Assembly: GCF_000314795.2 (NCBI RefSeq) | Contig: NZ_KB373315.1 | Span: forward strand, 246,501 to 310,500 | Origin: Streptococcus sp. F0442 | GTDB taxonomy: Bacteria > Bacillota > Bacilli > Lactobacillales > Streptococcaceae | Length of the DNA: 64,000 nt | Direction: 5' to 3' | In this document: positions 8,442 through 19,690 of the stretch, one piece after another | How the letters are laid out: the number at the start of each line of letters is the position of its first letter | How positions within the stretch are numbered: the stretch's first letter is position 1 | Translations under genes and position numbers: made by a program | The notes under the pieces: generated by a model | What the model was told of the DNA's origin: nothing | The model's input: the letters and a program-made list of their open reading frames with translations, nothing else | Database searches by the model: none

Positions 8442-9191
8442 ATGTTTCGTTTTAAGAAAAAAGAAAACATCGAGACTCCTTTAGAAATCCCAAAACATAT
8501 TGGCATCATTATGGATGGCAATGGTCGCTGGGCTAAGAAGCGGATGCAACCGCGTGTCTTTGGCCATAAGGCAGGGATGGAAGCTCTCCAAGAAGTGACG
8601 ATTGCGGCAAAAAATATGGGTGTTCAGGTCTTGACGGTCTATGCCTTTTCGACAGAAAACTGGACACGCCCTGAAGATGAAGTCAAGTTTATCATGCACT
8701 TGCCCGTTGAGTTTTATGACCGCTTCGTCCCCGAGTTGCATCGCAATAATGTCAAGATTCAAATGATCGGTGACACCAAGAAATTACCCAAAGAAACGCT
8801 AGAGGCTTTGGAACGAGCAGAAGAGATGACCCAGCTCAATACGGGCCTGATCCTGAATTTCGCACTCAACTACGGGGGACGTGCAGAAATTACCCAGGCT
8901 GTGAAGCAGATTGCGCAAGAAGTCTTGGATGCTGACTTGAGCCCTGAAGATATCACTGAAGAGATGATTGCAGGTCATCTCTATACCGAAAGTTTGCCAC
9001 GCGATCTAAGGGATCCGGATTTGATTATCCGTACCAGCGGAGAAATCCGTTTGAGTAATTTCCTTCCTTGGCAGGCCGCCTACAGTGAGTTGTATTTCAC
9101 AGATGTCATGTGGCCAAATTTTGGAGAAGAGGCACTAAGAAGTGCTGTAGTAGAATATAGCCATCGCCACCGGAGATTTGGCGGTGTTTAG
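8442..9191 (+). CDS. uppS: Undecaprenyl diphosphate synthase
   Basis: 249-residue cis-prenyltransferase that elongates farnesyl diphosphate to undecaprenyl diphosphate, the lipid carrier for peptidoglycan and wall polymers. The conserved IIMDGNGRWAKKR segment holds the catalytic Asp25. The C-terminal RTSGEIRLSNFLPWQ substrate-binding stretch is present. It is the first gene of uppS-cdsA-rseP-proS, the standard streptococcal order. Its stop at 9189-9191 overlaps the ribosome binding site of cdsA. Confidence 0.95.
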   Translation: MFRFKKKENIETPLEIPKHIGIIMDGNGRWAKKRMQPRVFGHKAGMEALQEVTIAAKNMGVQVLTVYAFSTENWTRPEDEVKFIMHLPVEFYDRFVPELHRNNVKIQMIGDTKKLPKETLEALERAEEMTQLNTGLILNFALNYGGRAEITQAVKQIAQEVLDADLSPEDITEEMIAGHLYTESLPRDLRDPDLIIRTSGEIRLSNFLPWQAAYSELYFTDVMWPNFGEEALRSAVVEYSHRHRRFGGV

Positions 9192-9197
9192 GAGAAG

Positions 9198-10004
9198 ATG
9201 ATGACGAAAGATTTACAAAAACGTGTAATTTTTGGAGGAATTGCCCTGCTCTTTTTCATTCCAACAGTAATGGTTGGAGGGATGTTCTTCCAGATTGTGA
9301 TTGGTTTGATCGCCATGTTAGGGGTACATGAACTGCTCAAGATGAAGGGGCTTGAAACAGCGACCTTTGAAGGAGCGCTAGCCATGTTGGCGGCCTTTGT
9401 CTTAACCTTGCCGATTGAGGACTATCTGCCTTACCTTCCAGCAGATGGCAACATGATTGCCTATGGTTTGGTTGTCTTGATCCTCATGGGAACAACGGTT
9501 CTTGCTCAGAATTACAATTATGAAGATGTGGTTTACCCCATTGCTTCTAGCTTCTATGTGGGACTCGGTTTCCACTCCCTAGTAGATGCACGAATCGCTG
9601 GTATCGACAAGGTTTTATTAGCTCTCTTTATTGTCTGGGCTACGGATTCCGGTGCTTATCTGGTAGGAAGTCAGTTTGGAAAACGCAAGCTCATGCCTAC
9701 GGTCTCTCCCAATAAAACGATTGAAGGAAGTCTTGGGGGAATTTTGTCTGCAGTTGCGGTGACTGTGATCTATATGATCGTGGATCGCTCTGTGGCCGGT
9801 GGACATGGGTTGATCACCATGATCTTTTTTACCATCCTATTTAGTATTGCAGGTCAGTTTGGAGATTTGGTAGAGAGTGCGATCAAACGCCACTTTGGTG
9901 TCAAGGATTCAGGGAAATTTATCCCAGGACATGGTGGTGTCTTAGACCGCTTTGATAGTTTGATTTTTGTTTTCCCCTTGATGCATTTCTTGGGCTTGTT
10001 CTAA
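9198..10004 (+). CDS. cdsA: Phosphatidate cytidylyltransferase
   Basis: 268-residue integral membrane enzyme making CDP-diacylglycerol from phosphatidic acid and CTP, the branch point of phospholipid synthesis. The family signature near the C-terminus is visible: KRHFGVKDSGKFIPGHGG, then a DRFDS stretch. Many hydrophobic helices precede it. Two adjacent ATG codons (9198 and 9201) could start it; TAGGAGA is the ribosome binding site. Second gene of the operon. Confidence 0.95.
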   Translation: MMTKDLQKRVIFGGIALLFFIPTVMVGGMFFQIVIGLIAMLGVHELLKMKGLETATFEGALAMLAAFVLTLPIEDYLPYLPADGNMIAYGLVVLILMGTTVLAQNYNYEDVVYPIASSFYVGLGFHSLVDARIAGIDKVLLALFIVWATDSGAYLVGSQFGKRKLMPTVSPNKTIEGSLGGILSAVAVTVIYMIVDRSVAGGHGLITMIFFTILFSIAGQFGDLVESAIKRHFGVKDSGKFIPGHGGVLDRFDSLIFVFPLMHFLGLF

Positions 10005-10040
10005 GACAGAAGAGATAGAAAGGAAACTACGTATAAAACG

Positions 10041-11300
10041 ATGCAGTTAGTTGCTTTTATTGTTATTTTTGGAGTGATCGTACTCGTCCACGAGTTTGGT
10101 CATTTCTATTTTGCGAAAAAATCGGGCATCTTGGTGAGAGAATTCTCGATCGGGATGGGGCCGAAAATCTTTGCCCATATAGGTCAGGATGGGACAGCTT
10201 ATACCATTCGGATCCTACCTTTAGGTGGCTATGTCCGTATGGCTGGTTGGGGTGAGGATACCACGGAGATTAAGACCGGGACTCCTGTCAGTTTGACGGT
10301 AAATGAGGCTGGTAAGGTCATCCGGATCAATCTTTCTGGAAAGAATCTGGATCAGACAGCCCTTCCCATGAATGTCACCCAGTTTGACTTTGAAGACAAA
10401 CTGGAAATTACCGGCTTGGTCCTTGATGAGACAAAGACCTATAGTGTTGATCATGATGCGACCATCGTTGAAGAAGACGGGACCGAAGTGCGGATTGCCC
10501 CCAAAGATGTTCAATACCAGAATGCCAGCATTTGGGGACGCTTGATCACCAATTTTGCAGGTCCGATGAACAACTTTATCCTCAGTATTGTGGTTTATTC
10601 CCTCTTAGCCTTTATGCGCGGTGGTGCGATTGACTACTACAGTAACAATGTTCAGGTGGCACCCGATGGGGCCCTTGCCAAGGTCGGTGTCAAAAGCAAT
10701 GTTCAGATCCTTGAGGTCAATAACGACACCGTTAGCAACTGGGATGAGTTGACAGACGCTGTAGAAAAAGCAACAAAGGACAGCAAGACTGCTCCGGAGT
10801 TGACCCTGAAAGTCAAGACAGATGGTCAAGAAAAAGAAGTCAAAGTGAAGCCAACCAAATCAGGCGATCGTTACTATCTGGGTGTGACAAATGGGATCAA
10901 GACTGGATTTATGGACAAGCTCTTGTCTGGTTTTACAGATACCTGGAATACAGCGACCCGGATCCTGGGAGCCCTGAAAGATATCATTTTCCACTTTAGT
11001 CTCAATAAACTGGGTGGTCCGGTTGCCATCTACAATGCCAGCTCACAAGCCGCTCAATTAGGGATTCCAGCTGTGCTATCTCTTATGGCCATGCTTTCCA
11101 TTAATATTGGGATTTTCAATTTGATCCCAATTCCGGCCCTGGATGGTGGAAAAATCTTGATCAATTTGATCGAAGTGGTCCGGAGAAAACCGCTAAAACA
11201 AGAAGTAGAAACTTATATGACACTTGCAGGTGTAGCCCTAATGGTGATTTTAATGATTGCTGTCACCTGGAATGATATTATGAAATTATTTTTGAAATAG
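10041..11300 (+). CDS. rseP: Site-2 intramembrane metalloprotease RseP/Eep
   Basis: 419 residues. The zinc motif HEFGH (His17, Glu18, His21) lies in the first membrane helix, and a second zinc-site motif with PIPALDGGK is near residue 362. A PDZ-like domain (about 195-280) lies between. The family cleaves membrane segments of signal peptides and regulators; in streptococci and enterococci Eep also processes lipoprotein-derived and SHP-type pheromones. Third gene of the operon, 36 bp after cdsA. Confidence 0.93.
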   Translation: MQLVAFIVIFGVIVLVHEFGHFYFAKKSGILVREFSIGMGPKIFAHIGQDGTAYTIRILPLGGYVRMAGWGEDTTEIKTGTPVSLTVNEAGKVIRINLSGKNLDQTALPMNVTQFDFEDKLEITGLVLDETKTYSVDHDATIVEEDGTEVRIAPKDVQYQNASIWGRLITNFAGPMNNFILSIVVYSLLAFMRGGAIDYYSNNVQVAPDGALAKVGVKSNVQILEVNNDTVSNWDELTDAVEKATKDSKTAPELTLKVKTDGQEKEVKVKPTKSGDRYYLGVTNGIKTGFMDKLLSGFTDTWNTATRILGALKDIIFHFSLNKLGGPVAIYNASSQAAQLGIPAVLSLMAMLSINIGIFNLIPIPALDGGKILINLIEVVRRKPLKQEVETYMTLAGVALMVILMIAVTWNDIMKLFLK

Positions 11301-13166
<1,866 letters not shown>

Positions 13167-13171
13167 GAAAA

Positions 13172-13222
13172 AAAGCTTTCTGAGCCTTAACCAGGTGTTA
13201 AGGAACTCAGAGAGCTCTTTTA
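13172..13222. terminator. Bidirectional terminator between proS and a lipoprotein gene
   Basis: Long imperfect stem from AGCTTTCTGAG and CTTAAC to GTTAAG and CTCAGAGAGCT, with A runs on one side and T runs on the other. It serves proS and the convergent lipoprotein gene. Confidence 0.85.
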
Positions 13223-13780
13223 TTTTTCTTCTTTGAGGCCTTGATTTTCTAGATAGGTGAAGAAATCTTGAGGCTTACCATTGAGGTATTTCTTAAATTC
13301 GGCAGTTTCTTCCTCTCCTTGATCTCCGTAGATGGTGGCAAACTCATCTTTCTTGATTTTTGAGAAGTCAGCCTGAAGGACCTTGGCATAGGCTTGTTTA
13401 TCGTTTGAAATTTGAATCCGAAAGCTAAGTCCAGGTTTGTCATTTAAGGCTTTATAGATATCGCTGTGCTCTAATTCTTCTTGGTAGAGTTCCTTCAATT
13501 CAGCAAGATCCATTTTTTGTGAATCTGGCGAAATGGGTTCAAAACTCAGGAAGGTAAAAGATACAATCTCATCTTTTTTGTAGCCGATTTGAATTTTATT
13601 TTGATAGTGATCACTCAAGTCTGTAGCGAAGGTTTTGGTTCGAACCTTTTCTTCTTTTTCTTTTTTCACATGGGAAGTGCTTTGGCTGGATGTTGTTGCT
13701 GTTTTTCCTTTTTCTGCTTGGCCTTGGCTACAAGCGGTAAGGGCTAGTAGGCAGAGAGAGGTGAATACTATTTTTTTCAT
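13220..13780 (-). CDS. Lipoprotein, possibly YehR/DUF1307-like
   Basis: 186 residues with a signal peptide ending in lipobox LTAC (Cys17), then a Ser/Thr/Lys linker and a globular domain from about residue 45. It would be lipid-anchored on the outer face of the membrane. The domain's opening (TKTFATDLSDHYQNKIQIGY) and size resemble the YehR/DUF1307 lipoproteins, but this is a resemblance only. It faces away from the T7SS promoter region. Confidence 0.75.
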   Translation of the reverse strand: MKKIVFTSLCLLALTACSQGQAEKGKTATTSSQSTSHVKKEKEEKVRTKTFATDLSDHYQNKIQIGYKKDEIVSFTFLSFEPISPDSQKMDLAELKELYQEELEHSDIYKALNDKPGLSFRIQISNDKQAYAKVLQADFSKIKKDEFATIYGDQGEEETAEFKKYLNGKPQDFFTYLENQGLKEEK

Positions 13781-14027
13781 AGAGACTCCTTTTAGGGGTT
13801 AGTAGTGTTCGATCTTGCCTCAAACAAGTTCTAGATAGTTTTTATTATATCATAAAAGTCAGAAATATGAAAAAATATACAAAAATTATTAAAAAACATC
13901 TCTGAAAAGGCATAAAATAAACAATTTAAAACCATGTGTTCAGTTAATATGTAAGGATAAACTCCTTCCATTTCGTTCTAGAATTAATACTAAATAAAGA
14001 CTACTGGGGCAAGAGTTTTCAGAAAAA

Positions 14028-14074
14028 TGTTACATTTTTATAACAAATTATTTCAAAAATGTAACAAAGTTACA
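14028..14074. promoter_or_regulatory. Inverted repeats upstream of the T7SS locus (operator candidate)
   Basis: A perfect 12-bp inverted repeat, TGTTACATTTTT (14028-14039) and AAAAATGTAACA (14055-14066), overlaps a second palindrome, TGTAACAAAGTTACA (14060-14074). Together they give three GTTACA/TGTAAC half sites just upstream of the esxA -35 box. This is a plausible binding region for a regulator. The regulator is not identified. Confidence 0.55.
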
Positions 14075-14100
14075 ATGTATTATCAGTTGGGCATCAAAAC

Positions 14101-14129
14101 TTGACATTCTCGCAATATTTCATTAAGAT
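14101..14129 (+). promoter_or_regulatory. esxA promoter candidate
   Basis: TTGACA (14101-14106), 17-bp spacer and a weak -10, TAAGAT (14124-14129). The remaining 478-bp gap holds AT-rich sequence and about 110 nt of leader; I see no other gene in it. Confidence 0.55.
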
Positions 14130-14258
14130 ATCATTAAGTAAATAATACAAATAGGGAGTGAAAAGGTAAATATACAGTTTTTTGGATTTTTACTAATTCG
14201 TACTAAATGTATTGTTTATGAAAAAAATATAAGGGTATCAGCCCAAAAGGAGAAACAT

Positions 14259-14546
14259 ATGGCTCAAATTAAATTAACTCCAGAAGAACTACGTCAATCA
14301 GCACAACGCTATTCACAAGGTTCTCAAGAAATCGATCAAATCCTTAACACTTTGACTCACGAACAACAAGTCATCGATGCAAACTGGGATGGATCTGCAT
14401 TTGATAGCTTTGAAGCACAATTCAACGAATTGTCTCCAAAAATCAAACAGTTCGCTCAATTGTTGGAAGACATCAATGCTCAATTGATCAAAGTTGCTGA
14501 TATCGTTGAACAAACTGACCAAGATATCGCTGCACAAATCCACTAA
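14259..14546 (+). CDS. esxA: EsxA, WXG100 T7SS substrate
   Basis: 95-residue helical-hairpin protein with the WxG turn as Trp43-Asp-Gly45 (NWDGSAF). No signal peptide, few hydrophobic runs. EsxA-type proteins are exported as dimers by the T7SS and are needed for the secretion of larger LXG cargo. AAAAGGAGAAAC precedes the ATG. Codon use is strongly biased, as in a highly expressed gene. Two hairpins follow it before esaA. Confidence 0.95.
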   Translation: MAQIKLTPEELRQSAQRYSQGSQEIDQILNTLTHEQQVIDANWDGSAFDSFEAQFNELSPKIKQFAQLLEDINAQLIKVADIVEQTDQDIAAQIH

Positions 14547-14558
14547 GATGGTCTTGAA

Positions 14559-14600
14559 GGTGATCTTACTTCTTGTAGGTAGATCACCCTTTTGTCTTTT
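14559..14600 (+). terminator. Terminator after esxA
   Basis: Stem GGTGATCT (14559-14566) / AGATCACC (14581-14588), followed by CTTTTGTCTTTT. Read-through must reach esaA unless that gene has its own promoter, so this is probably partial. Confidence 0.75.
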
Positions 14601-14609
14601 GATATATAG

Positions 14610-14648
14610 AAAATAGGGGTTAGGTAGATAATTCCTAACCCCTATTTT
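14610..14648 (+). terminator. Second hairpin between esxA and esaA
   Basis: Perfect 15-bp stem AAAATAGGGGTTAGG / CCTAACCCCTATTTT with a 9-nt loop, ending in a short T run. It sits 35 bp before the esaA start. It may be a second terminator or an mRNA-stabilising or processing hairpin. Confidence 0.65.
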
Positions 14649-14683
14649 GTATCTATGAATTAGAAAAAGGAAAAGGTATAGAA

Positions 14684-17600
14684 GTGAAAAAGAAAAAATG
14701 GTTAAAATACATCGGTCAGAGTGCAGTTGTGCTCCTTTTGATGGGATCTGTAGTGGGGCTTTATACAAGTGTTCAAAAGGACCAAAAACAAAATGAAACC
14801 AAGACCGTGCAAACGACGGAAAACACCAAGCTGAATATTGCTGTTGTCAATGAAGATAAGGCAGTTAAGCTGAATGACAAAGAATACAACCTCGGTGCCA
14901 GCTATGTAAAGAACATCGAACGAGATAATTCGCAAAACTGGTCTGTCCTCCCGCGTGGAGCAGCTGAATCAGGACTTGCCGATGGCAAGTACCAGTTGAT
15001 GATCGTGATTCCCAGTGACTTCTCAGAGAAAGTTCTAGAAGTGAATGCTGTGAATGCAGAGAAGACAACCGTTACCTATAAGGTCAACGCCGCCGGGAAT
15101 TCTCAGGTGGAAAATGAGGCCAATAAGGTAGCGAAAGATATTGTTTCAGACTTGAATAGTCAACTGGTTGATATGTATATGGTCAGCATTTTGAGCAACC
15201 TCTATACAGCGCAGAAAAATGTGGAGACCAGTAACAAAATCCAATCGACCAACATCGGCTCTTATCGGACTAATTTGTTGAACTCGGCCTTGGAGTCGAA
15301 GAATATCTTCCCAAGTCTCTATGGCTTGTCAACGTCATCTGTTGAGTCCAACAATGCCCTGAAGACGCTTCTTGAGTCTTATACACAGGCCTTTGACCAA
15401 TTGTCCCAATCTCAGGATCAGTATGGTCAAAACTTTGACTTGCTGATCAAGCAACGCTCAGCAGATAAGATCAGTCATGAAGAATTTATGAGCCAATTGA
15501 TGGCCATGAACCAATCTGTAGTCAGCGAAAAAACTCAGGATTTGTACAAGAGATTGCAACAAAACCAAGAAGCGATCACCAAGCAATTGAGCCAGCCGGC
15601 TGAAGGAGAAGCTGATCCTTCAGCTACCAAGACTTATGCAGGCTTGACCAAGGATGTAAATGATCGTATTGCGGAGCTTGAAAAAGGGATCCAGGCAGAA
15701 CGTGACAAATTAGATGAGCATGAAAAGAACATCGAAGCTTCTGTAAAATCCAAGGTCTTGGACTATTATGGTCTCAACGAAGGAGACAAGGTGACCCTTC
15801 GTACGCTACTTGGAAAGACAAGTATCAAGACGCTAAGTGACGCACGTAATAAAGCGGATGATAACATTCGTAACGCAATTAAAAAACTTCCGTCTTTAGA
15901 TCCAGCTAGTCTTAATCTTAATAAATATGGCAACCTCAATACAGCAATTCATTTTGATAGTACGTTTGCTGGGACGATGGCGGAAGCAAATGGAAATGCT
16001 GATGAATTAAAGACTTTGGCTGCAGAAGTAGATGCCAAATTAACTGCAGTTGCCGATGTCCTCAATGCTAGATCTGGGAAACAGAAGGTTAGCATCCTAG
16101 TACCTTCAGGAGTCAAGGTTGATACTTGGACCTATGATGGACATACTTATGCAGGTGGCGGCGAGCAGGAAGTAGAACTTCAAGATGGCAAACAAATTCA
16201 AATTCACCTGGCAGAAGATGGGGGTACCATGCCAAGCACGATTGATGTTGAAGTTCTTGTGAATGGGGTTTCTTCAACCAGTGTGACGGTATCAGCTGAA
16301 GACTTGAAAACAGCTGTCGCTAACTATGCAACCAAAGCCAGTGAAATCGCCTTGGATTATCAACGCGCAGGGGCTTTGATCGATGCTTACTATCCAGAAG
16401 ATGACAACAAGGTTCGTCATTCGCTCTATGATCCAATCGAGAATATGGATTTGACGGAGGCTTTGGCCGATATCGTGAAATCCACAGTTGCAAGCAATAT
16501 TAAGGACTATCGGACGAGTATTGAAACAGATGAAAAAGGCGATGCTACGAATAGTGTGAAAGCCAAGCTAGATGACACGCTCAAACAGTTGCAAATCTTG
16601 GGGCCGAAATTGCAGGCCAACCTTACAGCCATCGAAAATACCAACAAAGATCTAACCCAAAATATCAATGATCAATTGACGCAGTATGCAGAGCTTCAAA
16701 AACAGTTAGAGGATATCTCAAAAACCCAAGAAACTGTTACCGAAGCTCAAATCAAGACGGATGCAGACTTGTCAGCACTTGGTTCTGAATACACGTCGTT
16801 ATTGAGTTCAACTGAAAGTGTTAAAAGTTCATCTCGTAGCAATGTGGACGCTGCCAACTCTACCAATGAAATCTTTAACCAATTAAACAAAGAATTGGAA
16901 AGAGCCCAAGGCAATACAGAGAAATTGTCTAGCGATGCTGAGAGCTTGATGGGTGACTTTGATAAGGAGTTGTCTGAAAACGGGAACTTCGTTGAAGCCT
17001 TCCGTAAAGTCTTCAACAATGCCTATGAAAATGGTGTGCCAAATGAAGTCTTGCTCGACTTCTTGTCAAATCCAGTTGCAGAGAAATCTTCTTCTGTGAA
17101 AGCGACCATCAACGTTTACCGTCCATTTATCTGGATCTTTATGTTGGAAGTCTTGAGCCTCTTTACCGCTTATCTCTTTGCGACGCAACCAATCATCCGC
17201 AAGGTCAAAAACCGCTTTAAACTGAACCGTTTACAAGAATCAGATATCTTATCTGTGGGTGTCCTTGTCGGACTTTCCCTCATTCTTGGTTTGGTCATCG
17301 GAATGATTTCAAGTATCCAACTCTCTGTTGGTCGTGAATATGTTCCTTCATGGGTATTCCTAGCGGTGCTAGCAAGCTTTGTCTTGGTACAATTGCAATA
17401 CCTCCTCTTGAAACACTTCCGTGTCCTTGGAATGGGACTAGCCTTCTTCATGTTGATCAGCTATGTCTACCTTTCAAGCGCGATCGGGACAACAGCCACC
17501 TTATCAGGTCTTCCAGCACATGTGAAAAATGTTAACCTCCTTTCTATTTTAGAAGGACAGTTTGCGGGATACTTTGATGGACAAACAGCCGGTATCGGCC

Positions 17601-17701
17601 ATATCTTCGGATTGTTGGTCTTCTTCGGACTGTTGGCGCTTGCCAATACCTTCATTCCAAAGAAGTTTACACAAACAAAGGAAATTGAATCAAGCTTATG
17701 A
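14684..17701 (+). CDS. esaA: EsaA, T7SS membrane protein
   Basis: 1005 residues, close to the length of staphylococcal EsaA. One N-terminal membrane helix (about residues 9-27), a large extracellular region rich in coiled coil (about 30-810), then a cluster of membrane helices (about 815-985). Members of this YueB/EsaA family project from the cell and form part of the secretion channel; the Bacillus homologue is a phage receptor. The start is GTG with AAAAGG upstream. It overlaps essA by 4 bp. Confidence 0.93.
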   Translation: MKKKKWLKYIGQSAVVLLLMGSVVGLYTSVQKDQKQNETKTVQTTENTKLNIAVVNEDKAVKLNDKEYNLGASYVKNIERDNSQNWSVLPRGAAESGLADGKYQLMIVIPSDFSEKVLEVNAVNAEKTTVTYKVNAAGNSQVENEANKVAKDIVSDLNSQLVDMYMVSILSNLYTAQKNVETSNKIQSTNIGSYRTNLLNSALESKNIFPSLYGLSTSSVESNNALKTLLESYTQAFDQLSQSQDQYGQNFDLLIKQRSADKISHEEFMSQLMAMNQSVVSEKTQDLYKRLQQNQEAITKQLSQPAEGEADPSATKTYAGLTKDVNDRIAELEKGIQAERDKLDEHEKNIEASVKSKVLDYYGLNEGDKVTLRTLLGKTSIKTLSDARNKADDNIRNAIKKLPSLDPASLNLNKYGNLNTAIHFDSTFAGTMAEANGNADELKTLAAEVDAKLTAVADVLNARSGKQKVSILVPSGVKVDTWTYDGHTYAGGGEQEVELQDGKQIQIHLAEDGGTMPSTIDVEVLVNGVSSTSVTVSAEDLKTAVANYATKASEIALDYQRAGALIDAYYPEDDNKVRHSLYDPIENMDLTEALADIVKSTVASNIKDYRTSIETDEKGDATNSVKAKLDDTLKQLQILGPKLQANLTAIENTNKDLTQNINDQLTQYAELQKQLEDISKTQETVTEAQIKTDADLSALGSEYTSLLSSTESVKSSSRSNVDAANSTNEIFNQLNKELERAQGNTEKLSSDAESLMGDFDKELSENGNFVEAFRKVFNNAYENGVPNEVLLDFLSNPVAEKSSSVKATINVYRPFIWIFMLEVLSLFTAYLFATQPIIRKVKNRFKLNRLQESDILSVGVLVGLSLILGLVIGMISSIQLSVGREYVPSWVFLAVLASFVLVQLQYLLLKHFRVLGMGLAFFMLISYVYLSSAIGTTATLSGLPAHVKNVNLLSILEGQFAGYFDGQTAGIGHIFGLLVFFGLLALANTFIPKKFTQTKEIESSL

Positions 17702-18153
17702 AAAAAATGATGTATCTTCTCTTTGTCTTTAGTCTCTTACCAGTTGTTGTTGTGTCTGCAGATGATTTTATCGATAATCGTCTGCAGGTCAACAACTCAC
17801 GCCTGGAGACAGAAGAGGAAAAGACACTCGGTGGGCAATTGGATGCTACTGAGTCTCTTTTCAATGAGAAGGATCAGAAAAAAATAGCAGATGAAAAACG
17901 CAAGCAAGAGAAACAATTGACCGATTCAGACGGCCAGTTGTTTTCTGCTATAAAGGGAAAGAAAAAAACAGGGCCGGAAGCAGACCTGTTCCAGCAAGAA
18001 AATCAAAAATTATCCAAATTTGAGTCCAATGTAGAGGACAATTCGGCTAGTTTGTCGGATTTTATTCCAGCTTTGCAAATGCTGGCTTGGAGTGCTCTTC
18101 TCTTTGGAATTGCTGGCTATATTTCCTATCGAATCTATAGAAAAGAGGCCTAA
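17698..18153 (+). CDS. essA: EssA, T7SS membrane protein
   Basis: 151 residues: N-terminal signal sequence (about 1-21), a charged region rich in Lys and Glu, and a C-terminal membrane helix (about 122-143) followed by basic residues. The size and topology match EssA. It overlaps esaA by 4 bp, and esaB begins at the very next base after its stop, so translation is coupled. Confidence 0.85.
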   Translation: MKKMMYLLFVFSLLPVVVVSADDFIDNRLQVNNSRLETEEEKTLGGQLDATESLFNEKDQKKIADEKRKQEKQLTDSDGQLFSAIKGKKKTGPEADLFQQENQKLSKFESNVEDNSASLSDFIPALQMLAWSALLFGIAGYISYRIYRKEA

Positions 18154-18396
18154 ATGGACCAACATATCAATGTCACCTTCCGCATGAATGGGGCAAGCCA
18201 TGACCTCCGGATTCCGACGCGGATGGAGGTGCGACGCTTGATTCGAGAATTGGATCAGATCTTTGGGTCTGCCATGGAGCCTAGAAGCAAGTATCAGTTG
18301 CGCGTGGTAAATAAAGGCATCTTGCTGGATGAAGGCAAGGTGGTACAAGAGTATCCGATCACGAGTGGTGATTTGATCGAGATTGAGGAGTGGTAA
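18154..18396 (+). CDS. esaB: EsaB, ubiquitin-like T7SS protein
   Basis: 80-residue YukD/EsaB-family protein with the small beta-grasp pattern (HINVTFRMNGASHDLRIP, then a helix and YPITSGDLIEIEE at the end). It is cytoplasmic and needed for T7SS function or regulation in other Firmicutes. The start immediately follows the essA stop. Its end contains the GAGGAG ribosome binding site of essB. Confidence 0.9.
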   Translation: MDQHINVTFRMNGASHDLRIPTRMEVRRLIRELDQIFGSAMEPRSKYQLRVVNKGILLDEGKVVQEYPITSGDLIEIEEW

Positions 18397-18397
18397 G

Positions 18398-19687
18398 GTG
18401 AAAGAAGAACAATTTACACTGGAAGAACAAGTCTTCCGTTTTGAAAAAGAAGAAACCAGCTGGCGACTGGACCTCAAGCGTTCAGAAGTGGATAGCCAGG
18501 ATTTACGCAATTTATGGATTTTGGATCTCCATCATCCCCTGTTTTTAGAGCAAAGCATGACGGCCGATCAAGACCAGATTCATCTGACCTATCAGACAGA
18601 TGCGCTGGGCTTGAGTGCAGAAGAAATCAAGGAATTACCCGTATCAGACCGTCTGCGTTTGGCTATGAATGTCTTAGATTTGGCGCCTGCCTTGGAGCTT
18701 CCAGTGACCTTCATGGTGCATCCTGTTAATTTGTTTGTCACTAAGGATGCGCAAGTCAAGATTGCCTACCGCGGGGTTCCAGGAATGATGGTGCCACGCA
18801 AGTGGGATCAGGTCGAATTCTTGCGCCAGGCTAAGTGCTACGCGGTCACTCTTTTTGGTGACTGGGACTTTATGGAGCTCTATCAAGGCACACTTGAATT
18901 AGAAGACCTGCCAGATTTCTTGGTGGAAATCCGTGATGCGGCTAGCCTAGAAGAAATGAAGATGCTCTTAGAAAAAGCCTATCAAGAGCGTAAGGAAGAG
19001 GAAGAAAAGACCTTGACCTTGGTTTCAAGCCGTCAACATCGCATCTTTAAGTTGGCAACCGTTTGGCTTTCAGCTGTGGTCGCTCTCTTACTCTTGCCGT
19101 TGATCTATTTGGTCTTTTTCCAAGCACCCTTTAAAGAAAGGTTGCTCCAAGCGGATACTGCCTTTCTCAAGGTGGACTACACTGGCGTCATCGATGAGTT
19201 GGACGGGGTCGCACCAAGCAGTCTTCCGATGACGCAGAAATATGAGTTGGCGACGTCTTATTTGCAGGGCTTGAATTTCTCAGAGGACCAAAAGAAGGTC
19301 ATCCTCAACAACGTCACGCTTAAGTCAGACAGCCTCTATCTCCACTACTGGATCTATATCGGCCGTCATGACTTTACCCAAGCCTTAGATACAGCCAAGC
19401 GAATCGACGATTCAGACTTGATCATCTATGCTCTTCGCAAAGAAATCAAGGCGACACGTGATAGCGAAAAACTCTCTGGTGAACAGCGAGAGAAGAAACT
19501 CTCTGAGTTAGAAGGCGAATATAAGAAATACTGGGATGCTCGCTCAGAACTCTTGGAAGCAGAAACGGATGAAACCAAAGCATCTACTAGCCACTCAGGA
19601 ACTCCTGCGTCTACAGAAAGCTCCTCTACAGAGACCTCGTCTTCTACAACCGCAAGCTCAAGTGAGTCTGGCGAACACAAGGAGTAG
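18398..19687 (+). CDS. essB: EssB, T7SS pseudokinase-like membrane protein
   Basis: 429 residues: cytoplasmic pseudokinase-like domain (about 1-205), one membrane helix (about 217-241), an extracellular helical domain, and a Ser/Thr-rich tail from about residue 390. EssB is a core component that bridges EssC and the pore. A TTG at 18383 opens a longer frame, but it lies before the ribosome binding site AGGAG (18386-18390); the GTG at 18398 is correctly spaced, so I use it. It ends 3 bp before essC. Confidence 0.93.
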   Translation: MKEEQFTLEEQVFRFEKEETSWRLDLKRSEVDSQDLRNLWILDLHHPLFLEQSMTADQDQIHLTYQTDALGLSAEEIKELPVSDRLRLAMNVLDLAPALELPVTFMVHPVNLFVTKDAQVKIAYRGVPGMMVPRKWDQVEFLRQAKCYAVTLFGDWDFMELYQGTLELEDLPDFLVEIRDAASLEEMKMLLEKAYQERKEEEEKTLTLVSSRQHRIFKLATVWLSAVVALLLLPLIYLVFFQAPFKERLLQADTAFLKVDYTGVIDELDGVAPSSLPMTQKYELATSYLQGLNFSEDQKKVILNNVTLKSDSLYLHYWIYIGRHDFTQALDTAKRIDDSDLIIYALRKEIKATRDSEKLSGEQREKKLSELEGEYKKYWDARSELLEAETDETKASTSHSGTPASTESSSTETSSSTTASSSESGEHKE

Positions 19688-19690
19688 TCT

